A stretch of DNA of 64,000 bases from contig BSYQ01000005.1 of assembly GCA_030272585.1 (NCBI GenBank), positions 992,001-1,056,000 of the forward strand, given 5' to 3'. This DNA is from Bryopsis sp. KO-2023 (taxonomy: Eukaryota; Chlorophyta; Ulvophyceae; Bryopsidales; Bryopsidaceae). This document shows, in pieces, positions 56,057-64,000 of the stretch (its first letter is position 1; each line of letters starts with the position of its first letter). The notes below the pieces were generated by a model that saw only the letters and a program-made list of their open reading frames with translations, was not told where the DNA came from and searched no databases. Position numbers and translations under genes: made by a program.

Positions 56057-58680
56057 TCAGAGCAGGGCTCTTGGGAAAGCGATTTGAACTGGGGATGCTT
56101 GCCTTTCTGGGTCTTTCTCGATTTGCTCGCACTCCAGGGTAACATTCACGAGCTCAAGGGCCACAGAGGTGGCGAACTCGTCGAAAGGAGACACGACTTC
56201 CAAGTACTCGATGGTGATTGTCTTGGCAGAAGTGCGCTTTATGAGGTTTTTTTCGTTGGCCTTGTACCGAACAGGAAAAGAAGCAGAAACAGGGATGCCA
56301 TCCACGTCAGATTTGGCTCTATAGCCAAGGTCAGGGGCAAGGTCCTCGAATTTCGTGATGTTTGATTTCATCAACGCCTGGCCATAGTTTGTGAAAGATA
56401 TCGGGCCGCACGTCTTGCACACCACCCTTGTGTTCTTGAGCGTTGTGCGTGAGTCCGGAGTCGGCGGCGAGTTGATGAACTCTATCGGTATGAAGTATCC
56501 CCACTCTGACCCATACGCCTGAAATGCGGATCGACATCAATCTTTATGGAAGGCACCAGTCCAGAGCTCCCCCCTTCAGGGAGTGTAGAACACCCTGCAA
56601 CGGGATATTATCCATTATCCATTCGATGGTCGCGCGTTTTAACTGTCGGGAAAGGTGCTAAGGACGCTTAAGGGAGCGGATCTCCAAAAACGATCAGGTT
56701 TCTTCGTTGAAATCAAAACTTCCACGATGCTCACTGGATCACGGAGTTGCTCCTCGATCGGAAGCCGATGGTCACCTTCTGCGCTGAATTCCCTCGCCTC
56801 TCGAAGGCCGCAGTTGTCGATAATCACATCCATGTTTGCGATTTCCAGACGGCCGTTGAAAATCAAGTAGAACACTTGTCCCAGACCGTCTTTGAGCGTT
56901 ATCTTGCTTCGACTGGATCCCCTGTCGCCGTCGAGAAGCAACCTTTGCCGTGTGATAACGAATCCATCCTCCGGGAAGAACAGATCCACGAACTCGATAT
57001 CTTCTGTAATGTTTGCCACAATGAATTTGTTCGTCGGGAGATTCCCCAGAAGCGTGACGATTTCAATCAACGACGAAACCTGCACACGTCCAGGTCGAGG
57101 CTCATTCTTTTTCCACGAAGGGATCCCTGCGCAGAGCATGGGTGACTACCGGCAAGAATCGAATTATATCATACTTCAAACGAAAGTTTCCGTGCAACAG
57201 AAACGTTTATCGTTTGCGTGTTTTCTTGCTGGAGTGAGTACTGGGGAGTTTTGGGAACACCGAAAGAGTGCAAGTATGCGCTCGTGTTTGTTTTCCCGTT
57301 GTTTGTTCAGTCTCATATTTGCATATTGACGCCTGGGCTGCAAAGCAAAGCATGTGATAGGTTACCTCGTGTTCTTCATCGGCCACAGCTTTCGTCTTCC
57401 AATCCCCTGTATCCTTCTTCCCGCAAATCAAGATCGAGTCATACATGGCGTAGCGACCCTGTTTCCTTATCAAACCACGAAATATATATTAGTCTATATA
57501 GACTTCACACAATGTTCTGTAGGGATTAGGCAGGGATTGCTTTCCCCTCCCCTCCCGAGCAATTGTCATTCCTCTGCAATGAGCTTTTTCGGCGATCTTT
57601 TGACTTGAGAAAAAAGTGAATTCCAGTTTGTGGCCAAGCTGGTTTGCATAGGGCAATATTGACCTGAAACTCTGTCAACTCGTTGCCCATTTCAGCTTTC
57701 CCCACCACCACCGTGTTCGTTGTTTCTTCCGTGGCAATGTCGCAGTCGGGGATCTTGCACATTCCCCGCAGATTTTCTGCGAAACCCTCCAGTCCATACG
57801 TCGAGCAGGTTTTTTCTGTTTTGAAGGTGACGTTTTGAAACGAAACAGCCGCTCCAGCACTGATGTCAAGGAATGGGATGGATCTGGTGCTTCCCTTCAC
57901 GCTCCTCGATTCTCCTAGGTCCTCAGAATAGATTCCCTCAAAGACTATGTGTCCCCCCTCCCCAACCTGAATCAGCGAAGGAGCGGTTTCATCCCGGCGT
58001 GAGTTTTCACAGGAATGTTTGAGGATATATGCTTTTTGGTCGGCACAGGAGGCTCAATTCTCCTGAAAAACTATTAAAATGTGAGTCGTTCCCTTTGTGT
58101 TCGACAGGCTCGGCCTCGCTAGATGGACATTCGAAAGGAACGTTCAAGAATTATATCGCAGGCAAACTCGCGATCGCTGCGAACTTCAGAGTGTGCGGAA
58201 TAGAGGAAAAGCGTCGTTGCGTTTCGCAGACCACTGAAATTGTTGGCGCTGGCCACACGTCACAAATGGCCATATATATATATAACGAGCGGCTGAAACA
58301 CACCTTGACGCGCGCATCAATCCCATTCGTGTTTATTGCTGGCTTCACTCCTTGTGCTGCAAGTGCCTCGTGAGGCGAAACCAACACTTTCCGCCTCACC
58401 TCTGGAACGACAAAATCCTTCCACCCATCCTCGGTGATGGTGATATTGTTCAGCAAGTAAATATGCGTCACTGAATCAACAAACAACGCCTGTTTAAAAT
58501 CCTCTGCGCTTCTGACGTTAAAAGTGCTTCCATCGGACAGCAATTCCAGAGGCTGTCGATCATGCACGCATGCATCCTGGCAGCTTTCTCCACCAACGGC
58601 GTTCACGAGCGGTAGCAAAAATACAACGAAGAGGATGCCTGCGTGCGTCAACGGCAAAATCAATGTCGTTCTGACCGAAT
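56057..58680 (-). CDS. secreted beta-helix-like protein (5' end unresolved)
   Basis: Supported exons (minus): about 58680-58314, 57966-57664, 57458-57366, 57079-56666 and 56518-56057; every mapped junction is phase 0. The first mapped exon holds a signal-like stretch (AGILFVVFLLPLVNAVGG) but no ATG, so a short upstream exon is missing; a further exon may lie in 58140-58240. The protein shows beta-strand-rich segments with N-I-T and IDNCG turns (IYLLNNITITEDGW, FIVANITEDIEFVD, LEIANMDVIIDNCG, VSFQNVTFKTE) like the start of right-handed beta-helix domains. Unlike the 27.7-36.6 kb gene it has no membrane domain in the exons found, and ends at a stop after VTLECEQIEKD. Probably secreted; ligand unknown. 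Confidence 0.6.
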
Positions 58681-59529
58681 CTCCGCTCCAAAAAGTGAAA
58701 AAAAGAAGAAAAAAAAGAAAAATAGCTCGGGGATCCAACAATCCTCCAGAACAAGCTTGCCTCGAGATGTTTTCTTCCAAAGCGTCGAGTCGTGTCGTGT
58801 GTGGATAGAACCAGTAATCATCGTTCCAGTGCCTTTCGGGGGTCCTCTCTTGGGTCACAAACAATCAAACAAACAAAGTTCTTTTTTGAGCAACGAGTGG
58901 AACGTGATTGTCGGGAGCAATGTAATGCCAACAACATGTACATGCATCCATCAGAGACGTTTTCAACAAATGTTTCAAATTCGAGTGTAGCTCTCAGATC
59001 TGAATTAACCCAAGGATTCGGTCCATTATATTATTATATTGTTGTTTTGAGCTGAAACAGAACAGGGACTTCCCTCAAATCCGAAGTAGAAAGGGTATAT
59101 TAGTCATTCTGTATGGCAGATGGAGATCTGACCCAAAAGAGTGTTTGAAGTGGGTGGTCAGCTGTATGGATACCATTTTCTCTGTAAAAGTCGCTACACC
59201 AGTCCCTGTCGCATCCAAGTACCAAACAACAATATGGAGTATGCAAGGGTGTTGTATTTGATAAGAGATTCTGTGGGTTATTTGAGAGCACACAAAGGAC
59301 ACGAAAATTCTGGAAAGAGAGTCACTGAGGCAATGCCATTTTTTATATATCGAAAGCTCACGCTTCATTCAGTTGCAAAAGACATGTTTCTTTCTGTTCT
59401 AGGGAGAACTCTATAGTTCTGCTCGAATATTTCCTTGCAGCACTCGCGACCACCCGAAAGGTCACCACAAAAATGATAACCCTTGCACCAGAATCCAAGC
59501 TTGTAGTGTTGATACTGTTGCGCAACCAC

Positions 59530-59575
59530 AACACATTCACGCAGACAGTATATATATTGCCTGCGTGAATGTGTT
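59530..59575. repeat. stem-loop 1
   Basis: Arms ACACATTCACGCAG and its exact complement enclose a ~16-nt AT-rich loop. Confidence 0.75.
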
Positions 59576-59580
59576 ATGGA

Positions 59581-59636
59581 GTCTTGTGGAGTTTTGAGGA
59601 TTGACATATACGTCACAGCTCAAAGCTCCACAAGAC
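59581..59636. repeat. stem-loop 2
   Basis: 18-nt arms (GTCTTGTGGAGTTTTGAG, one mismatch) around a 20-nt loop, 5 nt after stem-loop 1. Confidence 0.75.
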
Positions 59637-59871
59637 TGGTCGCGACGAGCCTGATTGTGTCGGAATTCTGGCTCTGCTTTTCTTCGCGAACGTAAAAGGA
59701 GCATCGGTTCCGATCGTATTCGTTACAACCCAGCGCTCGAATAACTCATTTAAGTGAAAGCTTGATGAGAACACGCGCGCGATGTGTGACAAACAAACAA
59801 ACAAACATCAATTACATTGTGTGTGACCATGTTCGCTCCTGGATATTTTATTTTCCTGAAGAGTGGCACAC

Positions 59872-60015
59872 TGTAAGTGGGCAGAACACCAACGTGGCAG
59901 TACTGGTTAGCGGTACGGTTGTGGGGATGAACGGATATTAAAGTGATTGTGTTGTCTTGTAATCCACTGCCCCTTTGGAGTTGCCTATACGCTGTGAGAC
60001 CATCCCCCTTGTTCA
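59872..60015 (+). repeat. 5' LTR
   Basis: 144 bp, starts TGTAAGTGGGCAGAAC and ends CTTGTTCA. Differs from the 3' LTR by a single C/T. Confidence 0.95.
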
Positions 60016-60017
60016 GT

Positions 60018-60034
60018 TGGTGGCCAAGAAGGGG
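60018..60034 (+). promoter_or_regulatory. candidate primer-binding site
   Basis: TGGTGGCCAAGAAGGGG begins 2 nt after the 5' LTR, as expected for pairing with a tRNA 3' CCA end. The tRNA was not identified. Confidence 0.6.
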
Positions 60035-60292
60035 AACAGCGGTCCGAAAGGCTAGAAGGACAACGCAACGAGGAACAAGCGTAACGAAAGGTCGATAAGT
60101 CGAAGGAGGGCCGTAGCAGCCAGGCGTGCTGTGCGTGTGAGACGTGGTTCCGACACGACTTTGTTGTGTTGTTGTTGTTCATCTTCGGAAAGGAAAAGCA
60201 GTCGTTGGTATTGGGTGCACAGCGTGTGCCGTGTGTATGAGTCGCTGAAGTCGGTGTGACGTGAAAAAAAGGATATTGGACGAGGTAGTCCG

Positions 60293-61996
60293 ATGAAGTA
60301 TACTCCAAGGCCCTTTTCTGGGGAAGACGAGTCCCCCCAGCGTTGGCTCCAACACCTGGAGCGCGCTTTTACTGCTAATCAGGTGGTCGACAGCCATCGT
60401 AAAGTGGCTATATTCGGTCTCGCTCTACGCAAAAAGGCAGAGGCATGGTTTGATGCCTACCAGGCGAAAAGCGTGTTGCAGCACACCACGACTCACCGTT
60501 CCCAGAGTTCCCGAGGTTCTGTCGGCCAGTTACGAGGGTTGTTTGCAAACAGTGACGACAGTGAAGTCGAGAGTGTACAGAGTGGTACAGGCGGGTCCAA
60601 TGGTCGGAGGTCTGTGGGCGTTGATGTTGTGCAGTTGGAGTGGACCCAGGTTAGAGCCGCGTTCTTGACAAGGTTTCAGCCTCCAGATTTGGAAGCTCAG
60701 GTGGCAGAGGGTCTAGCGAGGTTACAACAACGGTCCCAAGAGAGTGTGCAAGAATACTACGAGAGGCTGGTTAGAATTCTCCAGTACTCGGCGGTGCAGA
60801 CCGTAGAAGGGAACCTGCACGGATGGGTTCGAGGACTGCGATGGCGTTTAAGGGAGGCTGTTTACTTCGAAGGGTTTACCACAGCTGATGAAGCATGTGC
60901 AGCCGCGGAAAAGAAGGAAAAAGCATTGCTGCTGGCCAGTGGCAAGTCCACACCATTGGACCAGGACTATGATCATTTCCCAGCCCATGATGCAACTGTG
61001 AATGATTTGGTGAAGGCAGTAGGGCAACTGTCACTAGCACAAAGTGCGCTCGCAGAGACTCGAATCCCCGATGTCTCGGACCGCAGATACAGATCGAACC
61101 TCGTTAACGACTCGGGTGCAGACAAGTCACGAAGAGGACAGGGTCGACAGCGAACCTATACCCCCAGACGGACTGAGGAGTCACAGGAGGAACGATACTC
61201 TCAGCGACCGCCAAGTACTAACCAACAGACGCCGAGGTACGATGGCGCGGATCGAGTGCCCCCTCGACGCTCGGAAGTGCGAGATCCCCTGGGAAAGGAT
61301 GGAAGGGCAGAGTCAAAGCGGCCCATTCCCCCCTTTGTTACGGAGCCTAACAAAAACGATTTGGGTCCCCGTCGTTGGATTACATGCTTCGCGTGTGGAG
61401 AGAAGGGACATTACGCCAATGAGTGCCAGAGTCACGCACAGAGCCGCCGGTCGACGCCTACAGCACGTGATGCGAGAGTTCGCTTTGACACGAGTTCGGA
61501 GGTGTCCACAGACGACGAGGAGCGAGAATGGTCTGAGGATCAGTCAGAGGACGAGGTAGCATCTGTGGATCGGCCAGTAGCCAGGGTAACGTCGACGAAA
61601 CGCAGGAAACGAGAAGCGGGATCAAGTGGACCTAGGCTGCGCAAGAAACCCGTGTTGAAGGAATCATGGCGAGCACACATTGAGCAAAACTGGCACATTC
61701 CACTATCTCTGTTGAAAGGGCATACTAAACGGGAGATGTATTCCCAGATTGTATTAGCGATCCGCGAATCAGTTGGCCCTGCCCCACGAAAGGCGAAAAA
61801 GAAAGACGATGCTCCAGCGACAGTACTAGAGGGATCGGCCCCAGCAGATCAAGAAATGGCGGAGTCGGAGGCTGTAGGGCTGCGAGCTTCAGCCCCCATC
61901 AAAGCTCGATGCATGCTGGAAGGAAAACAAGTGCGCAGGGTGATTTTGGATCCCGGCTCGTCACACTCCCTGATCGACAAAAAAATGTGCGGATGA
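60293..61996 (+). CDS. gag: Gag polyprotein with protease N-terminus
   Basis: 567 codons. The N-terminal capsid-type region starts PFSGEDESPQRWLQHLERAF and contains FLTRFQPPDLEAQVAEGL and YYERLVRILQYS, typical of Ty3-type Gag. A basic linker is followed by the zinc knuckle CFACGEKGHYANEC (C-x2-C-x4-H-x4-C, about residues 364-377). After an acidic/basic spacer the frame enters a retropepsin-like start, ILDPGSSHSLID, where the usual D-T/S-G is D-P-G. It stops 6 residues later, just after an A7 run (61979-61985). Gag probably still assembles particles that package the RNA; the protease is doubtful. Confidence 0.92.
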   Translation: MKYTPRPFSGEDESPQRWLQHLERAFTANQVVDSHRKVAIFGLALRKKAEAWFDAYQAKSVLQHTTTHRSQSSRGSVGQLRGLFANSDDSEVESVQSGTGGSNGRRSVGVDVVQLEWTQVRAAFLTRFQPPDLEAQVAEGLARLQQRSQESVQEYYERLVRILQYSAVQTVEGNLHGWVRGLRWRLREAVYFEGFTTADEACAAAEKKEKALLLASGKSTPLDQDYDHFPAHDATVNDLVKAVGQLSLAQSALAETRIPDVSDRRYRSNLVNDSGADKSRRGQGRQRTYTPRRTEESQEERYSQRPPSTNQQTPRYDGADRVPPRRSEVRDPLGKDGRAESKRPIPPFVTEPNKNDLGPRRWITCFACGEKGHYANECQSHAQSRRSTPTARDARVRFDTSSEVSTDDEEREWSEDQSEDEVASVDRPVARVTSTKRRKREAGSSGPRLRKKPVLKESWRAHIEQNWHIPLSLLKGHTKREMYSQIVLAIRESVGPAPRKAKKKDDAPATVLEGSAPADQEMAESEAVGLRASAPIKARCMLEGKQVRRVILDPGSSHSLIDKKMCG

Positions 61997-62066
61997 GCTG
62001 CGACTTACGAACCTGGAATACCGCGGCCCAAAAATAGAGCTGGCGAACGGGAAGTTTGAGCGGCCA

Positions 62067-62681
62067 TTGGGTCAGACACCGCCAGTGACGATTTCAGTGG
62101 AGCACGCATCGGGAGAGACGTCGTTAAGGAAGATGGAAGCTAATGGTTCGTATGATGTGTTGCTGGGACAAGATTGGTTGCGACAATCGAAAGCATTAGC
62201 AAATTTTGTGACTGGAGTTTATACCCTGGGTGGGTCGGTGCGAGTAAAACAAAGAGGGAGACGATTGGTAATGGAGGAGTCCCAGAGCCGAGCTACTTTG
62301 AGTGAAGAGGATGAGTCATCAGTGTTCACAGAGTCGTCAGGAAGCAGTGAGCTCGAAGAGTTGGATGCAATATTGGAACAGATTGGTTTTGGAGGAGGTA
62401 TCCATGAAATGAGTGATGAGTACAGTTCACCCAGTCGATTTGCTTTTGCTGACAATGATGCATGGGTCGAAGATGTGCACCTGGGATCGACTTTGAGTGA
62501 GGAAATGAAGGCTGGGATTCGACAAGTGTGCTTGGAGAACAAGGATTGCTTTGTACTGAGTTTCGACGACTTGGAACAGACGCACCTGATGGAGTTCCAC
62601 ATCGAATCAAAGCCCAACGTAACCCCATCGCGTTGTCGACGCTTGTGTCGGTTTTCACCCAAGGAACGAGACAAGACATGA
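62067..62681 (+). pseudogene. frame-shifted protease remainder and RT-proximal fragment
   Basis: An open stretch in a different frame from gag. It contains the retropepsin C-terminal motif DVLLGQDWL, an acidic linker, and the segment that normally precedes reverse transcriptase (FHIESKPNVTPSRCRRLCRFSPKER), then a stop where the RT domain should begin. It continues the gag-PR protein if one base of the A7 run at 61979-61985 is skipped or absent, so either a programmed frameshift or a one-base mutation separates them. The frame is open upstream to that run. Confidence 0.8.
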
Positions 62682-62802
62682 AAAAGCAAAAACGGTTGCA
62701 CGCTAGAAGGTGAAACTTTTTGTTGAAAGTATGAAGTGATGGCCAGAGAGGTGGTGAAGTTTTTGTTTACAGAACGAACGATCCGTGGACGTGATCTTTC
62801 TC

Positions 62803-62812
62803 GAGGGGGGAG
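62803..62812 (+). promoter_or_regulatory. polypurine tract
   Basis: GAGGGGGGAG immediately upstream of the 3' LTR, where plus-strand DNA synthesis would be primed. Confidence 0.8.
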
Positions 62813-62815
62813 TTC

Positions 62816-62959
62816 TGTAAGTGGGCAGAACACCAACGTGGCAGTACTGGTTAGCGGTACGGTTGTGGGGATGAACGGATATTAAAGTGATTGTGTTGTC
62901 TTGTAATCCACTGCCCCTTTGGAGTTGCCTATACGCTGTGAGACCATCTCCCTTGTTCA
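62816..62959 (+). repeat. 3' LTR
   Basis: 144 bp, 143 identical to the 5' LTR, followed by the CACAC target duplication. Confidence 0.95.
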
Positions 62960-63504
62960 CACACGCGCTCCGCTGGGCTAGATTTTACTTAGCTGAGTAA
63001 AATATTAGTAATAATATATTTTTTAAAAATTAATTTTGCTTTAACCTGTAGGCTGTTGCAACCATCGGAGAGAATGATCCCCCCAAAAAAGATCGTCACA
63101 AGAAACCTGAATATGCTTGGAACCGAAAAGCACGCCAAGTTTCGACAGTCCGTGTTATGAGCAAGTGTTTCTAAGGCAAATCAGGGTGTGGCTTTCTTCA
63201 CAGAGAATTATTGTGTGAAATGCGAGCCAAACGTTTGAGGAGCTCGAAACTCAAATCCTTTGCCAGCCCGTCAGCAGATAAATGATATCTGGCCACCTTT
63301 GCCTCATCACAGTAGCTGGGGATGCAGGTGTGGGAACTCCTTACTATCAGAAAATCTCCCCTTCCAGTTCAAGTGAAACCAAATCTGGTGGAGGAAACAA
63401 GCTGGGATGATCACATCATGTCTGGCCTCTTAGGTCGTATCAGTGTTAGATCAACACCCCAGCGCAGGCTAGCCTGGTTAGAGTTTCAAGGAGAGCTCAT
63501 TTAG

Positions 63505-64000
63505 ATGGACTATGGCATCATCAGGATTCAAAGTCTCCCCTCCAAAAACTAGAACTGTGGGAAACACCGTTGTTGAGGTTGAGATTCAGCAACCGACTTC
63601 CAGGAGCGATGGAGAAGATGCATCCAGCCAATCAGCAGCACCAGATCCAGCAACAGTCCCCGGATTGATGTTTTTTATCAGTCCTACAAACTTGCCTTCC
63701 AACTTCACTTGTCCACACACACACACCTCGGCCGAACCGGAGGGAAAAACAAATGAAAGAATCCGAAACTGTTCAATCTGCAATCTTTTGCCCCTAAGGA
63801 AAAAAACAACCAACAGAGAACCATGTCCCTGATTGTTTCAGTGGAGTCCTCCTTAGTCATCTCCAAACGAACGGTTTTCTTCCTCCAGAGGCAGCATTAC
63901 AAACTGGAGCTTCGGCCGCCAACGGTTAGCAACAGGAGGCTGCCCATAACCAAAGAGGTGTTCAAAAGAATGGTGTTCAAAAAAATGCAGTTTTGGAGCG
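63505..64000 (+). CDS. partial unrecognised gene running off the window
   Basis: Two exons fit in phase: 63505-63680 (after TTAG) and 63842 to the end (after TTTCAG). The second encodes SKRTVFFLQRQHYKLELRPP followed by a Lys/Arg-rich helix. The Y/F-x-Q-R-Q-x-Y/F pattern loosely recalls the CYTH-like part of Ttd14/NadR-type P-loop kinases, but this is weak. A further exon may begin near 63052 (AVATIGENDPPKKD...). The gene continues beyond position 64000. Confidence 0.45.

Larger units (their letters stand above)
58681..59866. other. intergenic region left of LTR element
   Basis: Contains an open plus-strand stretch near 59141-59416, a Cys-rich minus-strand stretch near 59365-59560, and the two stem-loops listed separately. 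Neither open stretch has a start, splice sites or a recognised family. They may be remnants of older elements. Confidence 0.35.
59872..62959 (+). mobile_element. complete non-autonomous Ty3-type LTR retrotransposon (gag-PR only)
   Basis: 3088 bp. Identical-length 144-bp LTRs (TG...CA) differ at one position (60005 against its partner in the 3' copy), and CACAC is duplicated exactly on both sides (59867-59871, 62960-62964). A primer-binding-like site, gag, a protease fragment, an RT-proximal fragment and a polypurine tract are all in order. Reverse transcriptase, RNase H and integrase are absent, removed by an internal deletion. Movement would need enzymes from a related full-length element. 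Confidence 0.95.

Noticed and set aside
1..64000. CRISPR arrays, bacterial operons, rRNA or tRNA genes
   Set aside because: None seen. Spliced genes and LTR element show this is eukaryotic nuclear DNA, and the tandem repeats present are coding HEAT units or microsatellites.

Overview
The window is nuclear DNA from an intron-rich eukaryote, most likely a starch-storing alga. The evidence is GT-AG introns of about 50-400 bp every few hundred bases, a granule-bound-type starch synthase, a FEA1-like secreted iron-assimilation protein, and a Ty3-type LTR retrotransposon. The lineage cannot be fixed from this stretch alone; glaucophytes and cryptophytes are among the groups it would fit. For most spliced genes I built exon models by hand, and the intron phases close exactly: coding lengths are multiples of three for the starch synthase, Cdc123, Dus3, the beta-helix receptor, the 1901-residue acidic protein, the FEA1-like protein, the 219-residue protein and cytochrome b561.

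Layout. 0-3 kb: a possible small secreted or membrane gene, then poorly coding DNA. 3-12.5 kb: a STAND-type NACHT ATPase with 14 near-identical C-terminal HEAT repeats, bracketed by a diverged ~450-bp inverted repeat pair. 12.9-13.7 kb: an intronless minimal RBR ubiquitin ligase. 15.0-19.2 kb (-): GBSS-like starch synthase, head-to-head with Cdc123 (19.4-21.5 kb, +). 22.4-27.4 kb (-): tRNA-dihydrouridine synthase 3, head-to-head with a 15-exon Pmp-like beta-helix/polytopic membrane protein (27.7-36.6 kb, +). 37.6-45.6 kb (+): a 12-exon acidic coiled-coil protein. 47.3-49.6 kb: the 3' end of an unknown gene converging on the FEA1-like gene (-), which has a palindromic MITE in its promoter. 50.8-53.1 kb (-): a 219-aa, possibly organellar, single-TM protein, head-to-head with cytochrome b561 (53.4-55.1 kb, +). 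56.1-58.7 kb (-): a second secreted beta-helix-like protein. 59.87-62.96 kb: a complete, young, non-autonomous LTR element (gag and a frame-broken protease, no reverse transcriptase) with a perfect 5-bp target duplication. 63.5-64 kb: a gene running off the end.

Housekeeping functions (translation-factor assembly, tRNA modification, starch) are interleaved with surface or recognition proteins: NACHT-HEAT, two beta-helix proteins, and a FEA1-like protein. The strongest candidate for something new is the NACHT-HEAT gene. Its repeat units are nearly invariant except at four positions each, the pattern expected of a diversifying recognition surface, and its 5.2-kb main exon has no introns in an intron-dense neighbourhood.
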